The notes under the pieces: generated by a model
The model's input: only the letters and a program-made list of their open reading frames with translations
The model's database searches: none
Told to the model about the DNA's origin: nothing
Part shown: piece after piece, positions 15,729 to 26,479 of the stretch
Numbering within the stretch: position 1 is the first letter of the stretch
How the letters are laid out: every line of letters starts with the position of its first letter
Made by a program: the position numbers and the translations under genes
Assembly (NCBI GenBank): GCA_014802335.1
Contig: JAAVCL010000027.1
Span: 1 to 64,000 of the forward strand
DNA: 64,000 bases
Direction: 5' to 3'
DNA from: Bacteroides sp.
GTDB lineage: Bacteria > Bacteroidota > Bacteroidia > Bacteroidales > Muribaculaceae

Positions 15729-18140
15729 TTACCGGACAACAAACTTGCGACGGTTACGGATGTATATACCGGGCAGGAGATGATCCGACTCAACCTCACG
15801 GCCTGTCAGGTCATAGACCTTGCCCTCAGTTTCGGCTTGGATGTCCCCCTCATCTACTATGGGTTTGACTTCTACGGGATTAAATACAATTACCCGGGGA
15901 GATTCTATACGTGTGCCGTCATCGTATTCGTAATAACTCATTACCTCGTATTTCGAGTCTTTGTCGTAAAGACCCATATTTATTTCTTTCGGATTCGCCG
16001 CGAATGGGCTGAACCCGTCAAACGATACGTAATCGGCCAATACCTCCGCATCTCTGTAATAAACCGTATGAATCCTCATGGGATCTATAAGGTATCCGTC
16101 GTCGGAAATCAGAGGATAAACCACATGGCAGATCACGTCACTTTCGGCAAGTGCATTTTCGGGAGAGTTCGCCACTGTGTCCCCCATTATCCTTTTTTCT
16201 CCTTGCACCAATGGAGCGGGAAGAGTCTGAAGCCGGCCAGTCAGTTTTCTCCCTATAATGAGATCTCTTATACCCATCTCATCACGAAAATCATTACTCG
16301 ATATGACAGGCTCTTCTTTCACTTTTATTATGTGATAAGGGTGGTATTTGTTATCGTAATTTGACTTTATCAATAGATGGTGGTCAAGTCCGTGGACAAG
16401 ACCGGTCTCAGGATTGAACTGAGCAGAGACATCTTCATCCCTAAACTCGTACCTCCACATTCTTTCCCATTTCTGCGACGGTATCGGTCCTTCATGGATG
16501 CACGCGTATGTACTCGCCACCGTGTCACAACCGAACGCTACTGAACGAAGCGAGATTGTGTCACATATAGTTCTTCTATCGGTAATTGCAGGATCGCAAT
16601 ACGATTTAAAACCCTGCATATTGTATTTTACGGATCCCAACTGACTGTTATTGTAAAATCTGAGCGTATTATCGATTTGGACCCCTTTTATCCAAGTCTT
16701 TACAGTATCGGTGACATTGACGGAATTCTCCTTGAGGAAAGCCAACTTATAATACAAATTTCTCCTATCCTTGGCCACCTCTACGTCAGCGATACTGACT
16801 TTAAATCCATCAGTCTCGGCTGTTTCATAATCGGGCATCCAATAGTCTAAGATACAACTCAAAGTGTCACGCTGCGCTGTTTCCGGAGGAGTTAGATCCC
16901 AATCATATTTTACATTGGAAAAGACACAGCTTTTAAAACCCTCAGGCAAGTTTTCGTAGTTGCATGCCTTGATTCTCGGAGACTCTATTCTGGTACCGTC
17001 GGAACGGTCATAATAGAACATCACCTCATATTCCGCCTCATCATTCCAAACGCAAGGATCGAGATTTATATATCTGGGACTATTTTTAAACGGACTGAAT
17101 CCGTCCAGAGAGGTCAGATCCCTAAGTATACGCCCGTTTCTATATATGACCGTATGGATCCCCTCGAAGTCTATGAGCTTACCTTCCTCGTTTACTATGT
17201 CAAGATAAATATTGAGCTCGGGGTAAGAAAATTTATGATAATTATAGAGAGACATAAACACCTGAGGATCATCATATTTCCGAAGACTTACCTCGGGTAT
17301 AGGAAGCTCTTCGATTTCATCATCTGATCGCTCGCCTATGATAAAGTCTTTCATAACCATCTGATCGCGCATCGCTCTGGTTCGTATGTAGTTACCTTGA
17401 CAAAATGAATGTGTTTCCCCTTTGTCCTCAGATAAATAATAATATTTGCGCCCATAGTCTGACTTAAAGAACATATGATGGTTGGGCTTCCAGATTAATC
17501 TTCGCTGTGGATCATATTGAACCTCTATGTCATCGTCCAGATAGCTTATTTTCCAGTACTTTTCACAATCGGAATCCACAATATCACCTCCGTGTGTTTG
17601 GTACCATTGGGATAATTCCTCACTATCCACTGAAATAGTATAGCTCTTGATAGTGTCGCACACGTTAAATAAAGTGTCTCTCCAAACATAATAATTGGAA
17701 TACATCAAATCATAGGTAACCTGTCCTATATCCCTTTTGTTGGGAAAACGAATCAAGTTATTCTCTCTTATTCCTTTCACCCAGCTCTGAACGTTCGGTT
17801 CACCGCCAGGACTGTTCAATCCATGACTGTTAAGAACAAGGATATTGAAATAAATATTCTCTCCCGCTTCCGCTATTGTTACCGGAGTTGTCCCGATTAC
17901 AAAATCTTTTCCCCGATCATCGCCTTGATCAGGAAATGATGGAAGCCAGCGATAATACACAAGGGTAAGGACTGATGTGTCGGCGTCGGCTGGCGGAAGC
18001 TCAAAAAAATCATATTCTTCATTTAAATATTTGAAAGGACGGTCTACCTCAAAGGAGTATATTTTGAATGTGAGGGCCAGACTCAATATAGACAAGATAA
18101 AACCTAATTGATATACACTATTCTTTTTCATATTCGTCAT
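15729..18140 (-). CDS. Exported protein with two homologous halves and a T9SS-like C-terminal tail
   Basis: Repeated motifs WVKGIRENNLIRF/WIKGVQIDNTLRF and TSLDGFSPF...DGTRIESPRI/VSFDGFSPF...DGTRIESPRV; C-term VYDLTGREVESDHLLPGIYIRNRRKFVVR. Confidence 0.75.
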   Translation of the reverse strand: MTNMKKNSVYQLGFILSILSLALTFKIYSFEVDRPFKYLNEEYDFFELPPADADTSVLTLVYYRWLPSFPDQGDDRGKDFVIGTTPVTIAEAGENIYFNILVLNSHGLNSPGGEPNVQSWVKGIRENNLIRFPNKRDIGQVTYDLMYSNYYVWRDTLFNVCDTIKSYTISVDSEELSQWYQTHGGDIVDSDCEKYWKISYLDDDIEVQYDPQRRLIWKPNHHMFFKSDYGRKYYYLSEDKGETHSFCQGNYIRTRAMRDQMVMKDFIIGERSDDEIEELPIPEVSLRKYDDPQVFMSLYNYHKFSYPELNIYLDIVNEEGKLIDFEGIHTVIYRNGRILRDLTSLDGFSPFKNSPRYINLDPCVWNDEAEYEVMFYYDRSDGTRIESPRIKACNYENLPEGFKSCVFSNVKYDWDLTPPETAQRDTLSCILDYWMPDYETAETDGFKVSIADVEVAKDRRNLYYKLAFLKENSVNVTDTVKTWIKGVQIDNTLRFYNNSQLGSVKYNMQGFKSYCDPAITDRRTICDTISLRSVAFGCDTVASTYACIHEGPIPSQKWERMWRYEFRDEDVSAQFNPETGLVHGLDHHLLIKSNYDNKYHPYHIIKVKEEPVISSNDFRDEMGIRDLIIGRKLTGRLQTLPAPLVQGEKRIMGDTVANSPENALAESDVICHVVYPLISDDGYLIDPMRIHTVYYRDAEVLADYVSFDGFSPFAANPKEINMGLYDKDSKYEVMSYYEYDDGTRIESPRVIVFNPVEVKPIVDEGDIQAETEGKVYDLTGREVESDHLLPGIYIRNRRKFVVR

Positions 18141-18300
18141 TTTTACGGAGTTTCAGATTGGGAACTTAGATTGCCAAAGGTTATAAATCGGTTTTTGGAT
18201 TGATTCTCTTCTGAATCTCTATCAGAATTTCTTAAAATCCGCAAAGATTTATGTTGAATTTACATTGAAGATTTAATATGTCTATCTTATCCACTGTACT

Positions 18301-18436
18301 TGAAGTCGTTTAAACTATTTTCAAGGTTATGATAATTATGATTTTGAGTGAAAAAGGTCAAAATATTAATAAAGAAAACCTTGCAGAAAAAATACTTTTA
18401 GCATTTCTCAGGTTATCCTAAAAGTTTACGACTTCA
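18301..18436. repeat. 136-bp deletion derivative (E3) of the palindromic element family
   Basis: TIRs tgaagtcgtttaaac (18301-18315) and gtttacgacttca (18424-18436); first ~50 bp matches the reverse complement of 70-120. Confidence 0.6.
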
Positions 18437-18530
18437 TTAAAATAAGATAATAATTACTAATTTCAATGAAATATTTGCAAATATATATAAATCTATTTAT
18501 ATTTACAAAATAATACAAATAATATTTTTT

Positions 18531-20033
18531 ATGAAAAAAGATTATCACTCTCCGACCCCCAATTCGATTACGATCCTTGCTTTTGGGGCAGCCCCCGATG
18601 CGTTGACAAATGCAATGTCGAAGAAAATAATAACTAAGGAAGCTTATTTCTCTAATATCGATCAAATATGTAAGAAGGTTGAAGAATGTGGCTTCAACTG
18701 TATTATTGGTCACAGCTCCGATATGTGCGAGAATATTCTCAATGCCATAACCAAGCGGAAATACAATCTCGGAGTAATTCTTAAACTCAGTGTGATTACT
18801 TACACCCCCTCCGGTACCTTATTAAGGATTAAGGAATTCCTAATAGGCAAGAAAGACTGGGACAAAACTCTTATAAAAGGTTGGTATATTTATGATGAGC
18901 CAAAATATTACATGTGGGGTGACGCGACTTATGAAAAGTCAGGAGAGAATATTTCAATGCAAGACTGGGATATGCTGTCCACAGGTTATGAGATATGTTC
19001 AGAACTAACGCCAGACCTCCTGAGCTATTGGAATTTGGCCGTGCCAAACGATACCTCCGATAATTCAAGGGATACCATCGGAGATTACGAGAACTATGAG
19101 CAGTATCTTGAGGTCCTTAGGATTCTTTTCAAACCTTCAATGTGGTCCTATGATGTATATCCGATTATACAATATAAAGACAATCCCGAAATCAACATCC
19201 TCCATAAACATTTTTACAACAGTTTGCGAATGTTCGCACATCAATATTCTTCCTATGGAACAGTATTTTGGGCTACTGCGATGACTTTCGAGCATGATAG
19301 TTATGATAAGTATACTGTAAATAATGGAGAAAATAAGGATATAGTTTACTATCTGAATCATAGGCGTCCTATGCCTACTTTAGGAACATTACGGTTCGAG
19401 ATATTCTCGGCACTCGCCTGTGGGGCTCAGGGTATAGTATTTTATCGTGTTGGTGCTTCCCCTCTGCTTCCGGAATACACACCTCAGAAGGAAGGGAGTT
19501 ATACCACTCGGGCTGCCATAAGTTACAAGAATAATGAACTTATATATGATACAGAGTTGATAACCCTGTTCAAGAAGATCAACGCTGAGGTCAGGCAATT
19601 CAACGATGTCTTCCTCGGAGCCACTCCTATCGACATCCTGCATGCAGGTCACGGGTATAATGACGGCCTGAAGGTTTCTTCAGTTTTAGCTCCATTCTTT
19701 ACTATTACCGTGTATAAGGAAGACGGCACACCGGTTACTGATAAGAACGCAAGCGACTGGGAGGGAGTCCTGATGACGTCTCTCAAAATGAAGAATAAGA
19801 CATTCGTGGTGATTGTAAGTCATAACCCTTATGGGGCACAGCAAATTAAACTTACTTTCGCTGATTCTATATATGTTATCAGATCTTCTTCATATTATTC
19901 AGAAAATTGGATACCGGTACCAACTATATCTATCGAGAATGATCCCCATATTCTCCCCCCTAACTCTCATGCAAAATCCGGCTTTTATCTCTTGTCTCCG
20001 GGAGGTTATCTAATCATTGACACCACTCCTTGA
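18531..20033 (+). CDS. Uncharacterised TIM-barrel/glycoside-hydrolase-like protein, paralog A
   Basis: GWYIYDEPKYYMWGD; MPTLGTLRFEIFSALACGAQGIVFYRVG; C-terminal beta-domain-like end; no obvious signal peptide. Confidence 0.6.
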   Translation: MKKDYHSPTPNSITILAFGAAPDALTNAMSKKIITKEAYFSNIDQICKKVEECGFNCIIGHSSDMCENILNAITKRKYNLGVILKLSVITYTPSGTLLRIKEFLIGKKDWDKTLIKGWYIYDEPKYYMWGDATYEKSGENISMQDWDMLSTGYEICSELTPDLLSYWNLAVPNDTSDNSRDTIGDYENYEQYLEVLRILFKPSMWSYDVYPIIQYKDNPEINILHKHFYNSLRMFAHQYSSYGTVFWATAMTFEHDSYDKYTVNNGENKDIVYYLNHRRPMPTLGTLRFEIFSALACGAQGIVFYRVGASPLLPEYTPQKEGSYTTRAAISYKNNELIYDTELITLFKKINAEVRQFNDVFLGATPIDILHAGHGYNDGLKVSSVLAPFFTITVYKEDGTPVTDKNASDWEGVLMTSLKMKNKTFVVIVSHNPYGAQQIKLTFADSIYVIRSSSYYSENWIPVPTISIENDPHILPPNSHAKSGFYLLSPGGYLIIDTTP

Positions 20034-20101
20034 AAACAAATCCTCCATTTGGATTTTTATTGACCCCAACCATTTCATAACTCTTTTAAATTATCAATAT
20101 C

Positions 20102-21592
20102 ATGGCTGATTACACTTCGCCTCAATGGGCTAATTATAATACGGTTAATAAAGTAAGTGCTTCTACCTTCCCGAATACCCCCTATATATCACCCGCTCCC
20201 GGGAAGATTCCACTTGTGGCAGTCAATCCCGTTCCGGCTGACGTTTTTTTATTCTTGGATGAAGAGTCCCAAATCTATGCCGACACTTTATTGAAAGCAA
20301 TGAAATATGCACTGGAATCAGGATGCAATGCTCTATCGTTCGGAGGGTCTATCGTTCAGACAAAGGCTATGCTTGACGCTGTCTCTGACCTTAATCTCAA
20401 ATCTGCTCCGGGGGTACTTGTGAACTCCCCATTGCTCTCCGCTTCTACCGAAGATTGCCTCAACCTGATAGGCGAGGTGCGCTATAACCCTCTTGTAAAG
20501 GGATGGTTTATAATGGATCGTCCAAATTACTGGGACTGGGGAAATGTAAAACCCGGTTTAAATACTGATATGATTTATAATAGACTTACCTTGGGATATC
20601 GCATAGCGTTGAAGTACGAACTATACGAAACTCCGGTAGAGGATGATGGAATTACGACACAGATGGCCATGTTCAATCTGGCCGGTTCTGATAATCCGGA
20701 CATTCTGGGAAGATGCAATGACTATGATGAGTATCTAACGGTAATCAACAAACTTTTTGTGCCTCCTCTCTGGTCGTTAAGCCATTATCCTTTCTCGATC
20801 CCTGATCGCGATCTTATCTCGTTGTCTGACATAAAGACCGATACCGTATCGTTCTATTCTTATCTACGCAAATTCAGGAATACATCCTATCAGAGAGAGA
20901 AACGCTTTTGGTTTACTTGTCAGATCGGATCTTTTAGAATTATCGATACTTCTTCAGACATAACTGTCTTTCGCTTTCCTAATCTGGAGCTGAGCATGAT
21001 GCGGTTTGAAGCATTCTCCGCCTTGACTTACGGGGCACAAGGAATTCTATTCTCGGATATGGGGTTGCAATCCATATCATTATCCGGCTCGAATAAAAAA
21101 GAACCATTGACCTCACTAATACATTACGATCTCAAGAGAGGTATTTGGATTGACGAGTCGTTGATGGGCGCATTAAAAACCGTATGTCGGGAAATTTCTG
21201 AATGTACTCAGGTTTTTCTTGATTCGGAATGTGTTGAGATAGGACATGTGGGACAAACCTATGGGCAAGTGTCAGACAATATAATATTTCCGTTTGGGTG
21301 TATTTCCGCCATTCAATACTCGGGTGACGGAGTATTGGCAGCCATACTCAAACGTGACAATAGACATTTTATGGTAATGGTAAATCATCAGCCCCTCTCT
21401 CCGCAGAATTTAATCATTACTCTTAATTCCAAATACAAATACCCATGGAGTTATTTATCCGGCTCTCATACAACTGAGGAGTCTAAAATAACAGACATAT
21501 CAGAAAGTATAGATAGCTCCTTAAATGTCCCGGCTACTCCAATTAGATTTACGCTTCCCGCCGGAGGTATGGTGATCTTTGAATGGAGTTAA
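20102..21592 (+). CDS. Uncharacterised TIM-barrel/glycoside-hydrolase-like protein, paralog B
   Basis: Co-linear with paralog A: GWFIMDRPNYWDWGN; LSMMRFEAFSALTYGAQGILFSDMG. Confidence 0.6.
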   Translation: MADYTSPQWANYNTVNKVSASTFPNTPYISPAPGKIPLVAVNPVPADVFLFLDEESQIYADTLLKAMKYALESGCNALSFGGSIVQTKAMLDAVSDLNLKSAPGVLVNSPLLSASTEDCLNLIGEVRYNPLVKGWFIMDRPNYWDWGNVKPGLNTDMIYNRLTLGYRIALKYELYETPVEDDGITTQMAMFNLAGSDNPDILGRCNDYDEYLTVINKLFVPPLWSLSHYPFSIPDRDLISLSDIKTDTVSFYSYLRKFRNTSYQREKRFWFTCQIGSFRIIDTSSDITVFRFPNLELSMMRFEAFSALTYGAQGILFSDMGLQSISLSGSNKKEPLTSLIHYDLKRGIWIDESLMGALKTVCREISECTQVFLDSECVEIGHVGQTYGQVSDNIIFPFGCISAIQYSGDGVLAAILKRDNRHFMVMVNHQPLSPQNLIITLNSKYKYPWSYLSGSHTTEESKITDISESIDSSLNVPATPIRFTLPAGGMVIFEWS

Positions 21593-21738
21593 AATATAAT
21601 ATTACAACAAATCCATGTAACCGAGTTATAGAATGAAGGTATATCGATAGATAAGAATTACACTTTAGGTAAATTTTGAGAATTTTCTATTACAAATAAA
21701 ATATAACCGGCTTCTGTGGATTGAGATTCTAAAAAAGA

Positions 21739-21769
21739 ACCCTGCCCGACTATAATAGGAGGGCAGGGT
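21739..21769. terminator. Terminator between convergent paralog B and ald
   Basis: accctgccc / gggcagggt. Confidence 0.65.
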
Positions 21770-21830
21770 AAATGACGGTCGGTTACCGTATATGAAGTAA
21801 CGGAAATAAGTATTTCGGAGTAATTAATAA

Positions 21831-22937
21831 TCAAAGGCTGAGGGGAGTGTAGGGGAGATCGAATGCTTCGGCAACAGCCTTGTAAGTGATCTTACCGTCA
21901 ACAACGTTAACACCGTCGGCAAGGCCTGCATCGCGTTTGCAAGCTTCAACCCAACCCAGATTGGCAAGACGCACGGCGTATGGCATGGTGGCATTGGTGA
22001 GAGCAAGTGTTGAAGTGTAAGGCACTGCACCCGGAATGTTGGCAACTGCATATTGAACTACACCGTCAACAACGTATGTAGGTTCAGAGTGAGTGGTGGG
22101 ATGAGTGGTTTCAAAACATCCGCCCTGGTCAACAGCCACGTCTACCATTACACAGCCTGGACGCATGAGTTTTACCATATCGGCAGTGATGAGGTGAGGT
22201 GTTTTGGCACCGGGAACGAGAACAGAGCCGATTACGAGATCGGTTGTGGGAAGTTCTTCTTCGATATTGTGACGTGAAGAATAGAGAGTCTTCACATTCT
22301 TAGGCATAACATCTGCACAGTGACGGAGCACGTTGAGGTTTACATCGGTGATTGTTACATCCGCACCGAGGCCTGCTGCCATAAGGGCTGCGTTGCGACC
22401 CACAACGCCGGCGCCGAGCACGAGAACTTTGGCGGGTTTAACTCCCGGAACGCCTCCGAGAAGAACGCCACGGCCGCCCTGGGGCTTCTCAAGGAAGCGA
22501 GCACCTTCCTGTATTGACATGCGGCCTGCAACTTCACTCATCGGAATGAGAAGGGGAAGACGGTGGTCGCGATCCGTTACAGTTTCGTATGCGATGCAGA
22601 TTGCTCCGCTTTCGAGCATTGCGTCAAGAAGCGCACGTTCTGAGGCAAAATGGAAATATGTGAAAAGAACCTGGCCTTTTCTGATAAGTTTATATTCCGG
22701 TTCGATCGGTTCTTTTACCTTAATTATCATGTCGGCAGTGGCATAAACATCTTCGATGGTGGGAAGAATAGTTGCACCGGCTGCCTTGTATTCTTCATCG
22801 CTGAAGCCGCTGCCTTCGCCTGCTGTGTGCTGAACGAAAAGTTCATGGCCGTTACTTACGAGCTCCTTAACACCTGCGGGGGTGGCGCCTACGCGATTCT
22901 CATTATTCTTAATCTCTTTTGGAATTCCAATTTTCAT
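21831..22937 (-). CDS. ald: Alanine dehydrogenase
   Basis: MKIGIPKEIKNNENRVGATPAGVKELVSNGHELFVQHTAGEGSGFSDEEY. Confidence 0.95.
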   Translation of the reverse strand: MKIGIPKEIKNNENRVGATPAGVKELVSNGHELFVQHTAGEGSGFSDEEYKAAGATILPTIEDVYATADMIIKVKEPIEPEYKLIRKGQVLFTYFHFASERALLDAMLESGAICIAYETVTDRDHRLPLLIPMSEVAGRMSIQEGARFLEKPQGGRGVLLGGVPGVKPAKVLVLGAGVVGRNAALMAAGLGADVTITDVNLNVLRHCADVMPKNVKTLYSSRHNIEEELPTTDLVIGSVLVPGAKTPHLITADMVKLMRPGCVMVDVAVDQGGCFETTHPTTHSEPTYVVDGVVQYAVANIPGAVPYTSTLALTNATMPYAVRLANLGWVEACKRDAGLADGVNVVDGKITYKAVAEAFDLPYTPLSL

Positions 22938-23092
22938 GGTTTGTTAGATTTTGGTGGTTAGATTGTCCGGCGGGGCAGTTATTTCTCCCTGTTGCGGTTT
23001 TCGCCTCAAATTTACAATTTTTGTTTGATTTTTTTGTAACTTTGAAATATGTTTTGTAACATAATTGTCCGATACTTACACCAACAACAAAA

Positions 23093-23617
23093 TTGATAAT
23101 GTCAAAAGCCGGATTAAAAAAGGCATTGAAAGAAATGTCTAAAGAAGAGATTATCGAAGCCGTCTGTGAATTATATGATGCTCGACGCGAAGCCAAGGAT
23201 TATCTTGATTATTGGATCTCGCCCCAGCCCTTGCATATTCTTGAAAAATATAAAGAGGATATAGACAAAATGTTTTTTTATTCCACCGGGAAAAATAGAA
23301 AACAGCCGGCTGTTTCTGAGTTAAAGAGGATGGAAAAGTATTTTGCCTCTCTTGTGTATGATTCTGAAAAAAGTGTGGAGCTTGCCATTCATATAGCCGA
23401 CCGTCAGTTTCAATGGGCCAAACAAAAGAATTCCGGCATTATGCAGACAGAAAAGGCGGTGAAACGAGCCTTGGATAATGCACGCATCAAGATGGAAGAA
23501 GCTGCCCTCGAAGATTTGTTTGCATTAAGAATTGAACGTATGGGTGAAAATATAGATGAATTTTACAGTCAACCGCATGATTCCCATCGTGGCTGGTGGC
23601 GCAAAAGACGTTGGTGA
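23093..23617 (+). CDS. DUF6155-like hypothetical protein
   Basis: 174 aa helical; MSKAGLKKALKEMSKEEIIEAVCELYDARREAKDYLDYW. Confidence 0.7.
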   Translation: MIMSKAGLKKALKEMSKEEIIEAVCELYDARREAKDYLDYWISPQPLHILEKYKEDIDKMFFYSTGKNRKQPAVSELKRMEKYFASLVYDSEKSVELAIHIADRQFQWAKQKNSGIMQTEKAVKRALDNARIKMEEAALEDLFALRIERMGENIDEFYSQPHDSHRGWWRKRRW

Positions 23618-23666
23618 TTTCTGTTTTTTTTTGTAATTTTGCACATTAAACAATTACACTTTTATT

Positions 23667-26288
23667 ATGAACGAATTAGCCACAAAATATAATCCTCAGG
23701 AAGTAGAGGATAAATGGTATGCATATTGGATGGAACACGACTTGTTTCATTCCGTTCCCGACAATCGTGAACCTTTCACAATAGTTATTCCGCCCCCGAA
23801 TGTAACAGGTGTGCTTCACATGGGCCACATGCTGAACAATACTATACAGGACATTTTGATTCGTCGTGCGCGAATGACCGGAAAAAATGCTTGCTGGGTG
23901 CCCGGAACCGATCATGCGGCAATTTCCACCGAGGCCAAGGTTGTGGCTAAACTCGCCTCCGAAGGCATTGACAAACATTCTCTTTCGCGTGAGGAATTCC
24001 TGAATCATGCTTGGGATTGGACAAATAAGTATGGAGGTATCATTCTCAAGCAGTTACGTAAGCTCGGCGCATCGTGTGATTGGAGTCGCACCGCTTTCAC
24101 TATGGACGAAGTGCGTTCCAAATCGGTGATACGTGTTTTCTGCGACCTGTATAATAAAGGTCTCATTTACCGTGGTGTCAGAATGGTGAATTGGGATCCC
24201 ACGGCCCTCACTGCCCTTTCGGATGAAGAGGTGATTTACAAAGAGGAGCAGAGTAAACTGTTCTACTTGCGTTATAAAGTTGAAGACGACGACAGATATA
24301 TTATCGTGGCGACCACACGTCCCGAGACCATACTTGGCGACACGGCCGTGTGTGTCAATCCCAACGATGAGCGTTATTCCTGGCTCAAGGGCAAGAAAGT
24401 AATTGTTCCGCTTGTGGGGCGTTCGGTGCCTATCATTATGGACGATTATGTGGAAATGGAATTTGGAACGGGCTGTCTGAAGGTTACTCCCGCACATGAT
24501 GTCAACGACTATATGCTGGGTGATAAATATAACCTTCCTTCCATTGATATCTTTAATGATAACGGCACTATTTCAGAGGCCGGCGGAATGTATGTCGGAA
24601 TGGATCGCTTTGATGTGAGAAAGAAAATAATGGAAGATCTCAAGGCGGCCGACCTCGTTGAAAAAGTTGAAGATTATGTGAACAAGGTTGGACACTCCGA
24701 GCGTACAGACGCCGTAATTGAACCTAAACTTTCAATGCAGTGGTTTGTCAAAATGGAATCGCTTGCCAAACCAGCACTTGAAGCCGTTGAGAATGGAGAC
24801 ATATCGTTCGTGCCTGCAAAATTTGCCAATACATATCGCCATTGGATGACAAATATCAAAGACTGGTGTATTTCGCGCCAGCTTTGGTGGGGACATCGCA
24901 TACCGGCATATTATCTTCCGGATGGGGGATATGTGGTGGCAGAATCAGAAGAAGAAGCTCTTTTAAAGGCCATTGAAAAAACAGGCAATGCAGGGCTGAC
25001 TCTTGATGATCTTCGTCAGGACGGTGATTGCCTCGATACTTGGTTCTCTTCCTGGTTATGGCCAATTTCTCTTTTCAATGGTATTCTCGAACCTGAAAAT
25101 GAGGAGTTCAAATATTATTACCCCACTGCCGACCTCGTTACCGCCCCTGACATTATTTTCTTCTGGGTGGCGCGAATGATTATGGCCGGATATGAATTTG
25201 CAGGCAAAAAACCATTCGGGAATGTTTACTTCACCGGTATAGTCCGTGATAAAATCGGACGTAAAATGTCGAAGTCGCTCGGAAATTCTCCCGATCCGCT
25301 TGATCTCATCGACAAATTCGGTGCTGACGGTGTGCGTATGGGGCTAATGCTCGGTGCCCCCGCCGGCCACGACATAATGTATGATGATTCTCTGTGTGAG
25401 CAAGGTAGAAATTTCTGTAATAAGATATGGAATTCTTTCAGACTTATAAAGGGCTGGCAAAAAGAGGATAAGGAACAACCGGAAAGTTCTCGTCTCGCGG
25501 TTGAATGGTTTGACGCGGTGCTTAATTCAACCATGGCCGAGGTTGCCGACCTTATGAGTAAGTTCCGAATTTCCGAAGCTCTTATGGCTGTTTATAAACT
25601 CTTCTGGGATGAATTCTCTTCTTGGTATCTTGAAGTTATCAAGCCGGCTTTCGGTCAGCCAATCGACAGCAAAACGTTAGACGCTACAATTCATTTCTTT
25701 GATATGCTTCTTCGTCTGCTTCATCCGTTCATGCCCTTCATCACAGAAGAATTGTGGCAACACCTTGCAGAGAGAAAACCGGGCGAAAGCATTATGTATG
25801 CGCAGATTCCGGATGCAAAGGAGGTAAATCAGAAATTGATTTCAGATTTTGAGCATCTTAAAGAAGTGGTGGCCGGTATTCGCACAGTCCGCAAGCAAAA
25901 GCAGATTGCGCAGAAAGAAGCACTTGCGCTGAACGTTCAGGAGGCTCACGACAAGACTCTTGATTCGGTGATTGCGAAAATGGGTAATATTTCCGATATT
26001 ACAGTTGTCGAAGAAAAGAATCCTGCTGCAGCTGCATTTATTGTTGGCAAAATTGAATATTCTATTCCCCTGGATGGAAAAGTCAATGTTGAAGAAGAAA
26101 TTGCCAAGCTCAATAAAGACCTTGAATATTACACTAAATTCCTTGCCGGCGTAGAGAAAAAACTTGCAAATGAACGTTTCGTTGCAAATGCTCCCGAAGC
26201 AGTGGTGGCAATTGAAAGAAAGAAGAAATCTGATGCCGAAGAGAAACTTGCAACCATTCGGGCGTCTCTTGCCTCTTTAGGAAAATAA
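23667..26288 (+). CDS. valS: Valine--tRNA ligase
   Basis: [21 protein letters not shown] (HIGH) and [13 protein letters not shown] (KMSKS). Confidence 0.97.
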   Translation: MNELATKYNPQEVEDKWYAYWMEHDLFHSVPDNREPFTIVIPPPNVTGVLHMGHMLNNTIQDILIRRARMTGKNACWVPGTDHAAISTEAKVVAKLASEGIDKHSLSREEFLNHAWDWTNKYGGIILKQLRKLGASCDWSRTAFTMDEVRSKSVIRVFCDLYNKGLIYRGVRMVNWDPTALTALSDEEVIYKEEQSKLFYLRYKVEDDDRYIIVATTRPETILGDTAVCVNPNDERYSWLKGKKVIVPLVGRSVPIIMDDYVEMEFGTGCLKVTPAHDVNDYMLGDKYNLPSIDIFNDNGTISEAGGMYVGMDRFDVRKKIMEDLKAADLVEKVEDYVNKVGHSERTDAVIEPKLSMQWFVKMESLAKPALEAVENGDISFVPAKFANTYRHWMTNIKDWCISRQLWWGHRIPAYYLPDGGYVVAESEEEALLKAIEKTGNAGLTLDDLRQDGDCLDTWFSSWLWPISLFNGILEPENEEFKYYYPTADLVTAPDIIFFWVARMIMAGYEFAGKKPFGNVYFTGIVRDKIGRKMSKSLGNSPDPLDLIDKFGADGVRMGLMLGAPAGHDIMYDDSLCEQGRNFCNKIWNSFRLIKGWQKEDKEQPESSRLAVEWFDAVLNSTMAEVADLMSKFRISEALMAVYKLFWDEFSSWYLEVIKPAFGQPIDSKTLDATIHFFDMLLRLLHPFMPFITEELWQHLAERKPGESIMYAQIPDAKEVNQKLISDFEHLKEVVAGIRTVRKQKQIAQKEALALNVQEAHDKTLDSVIAKMGNISDITVVEEKNPAAAAFIVGKIEYSIPLDGKVNVEEEIAKLNKDLEYYTKFLAGVEKKLANERFVANAPEAVVAIERKKKSDAEEKLATIRASLASLGK

Positions 26289-26340
26289 GATACTTTATTA
26301 AAGTATCCCGGAACATAAATATTTGAACATAAATATTTAT

Positions 26341-26392
26341 CATATAGAAAAAGCTGACACTCTGTTTCGAGAGCGTCAGCTTTTTCTATATG
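26341..26392. terminator. Strong hairpin terminator after valS
   Basis: catatagaaaaagctgacactc / gagcgtcagctttttctatatg, 21/22. Confidence 0.8.
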
Positions 26393-26414
26393 AGCCACTG
26401 AAGTCTTAATTTAC

Positions 26415-26470
26415 TTTTGAGTCAAGTAATGATATTTTGAGTCAGGTAATAGGCTTTTGAATCAAGTAAT
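26415..26470. repeat. Three direct repeats with exact 20-bp period
   Basis: ttttgagtcaagtaat 26415, ttttgagtcaggtaat 26435, ttttgaatcaagtaat 26455. Confidence 0.85.
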
Positions 26471-26479
26471 AAATTAGGT

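Noticed and set aside
15780-16364. 194-aa plus-strand ORF opposite the duplicated exported protein
   Set aside because: Antisense to a gene with clear internal protein-level repeats; no supportive features.
26415-26470. Possible mini CRISPR array
   Set aside because: Repeat unit 16 bp with 4-bp spacers, no cas genes; a simple tandem repeat.
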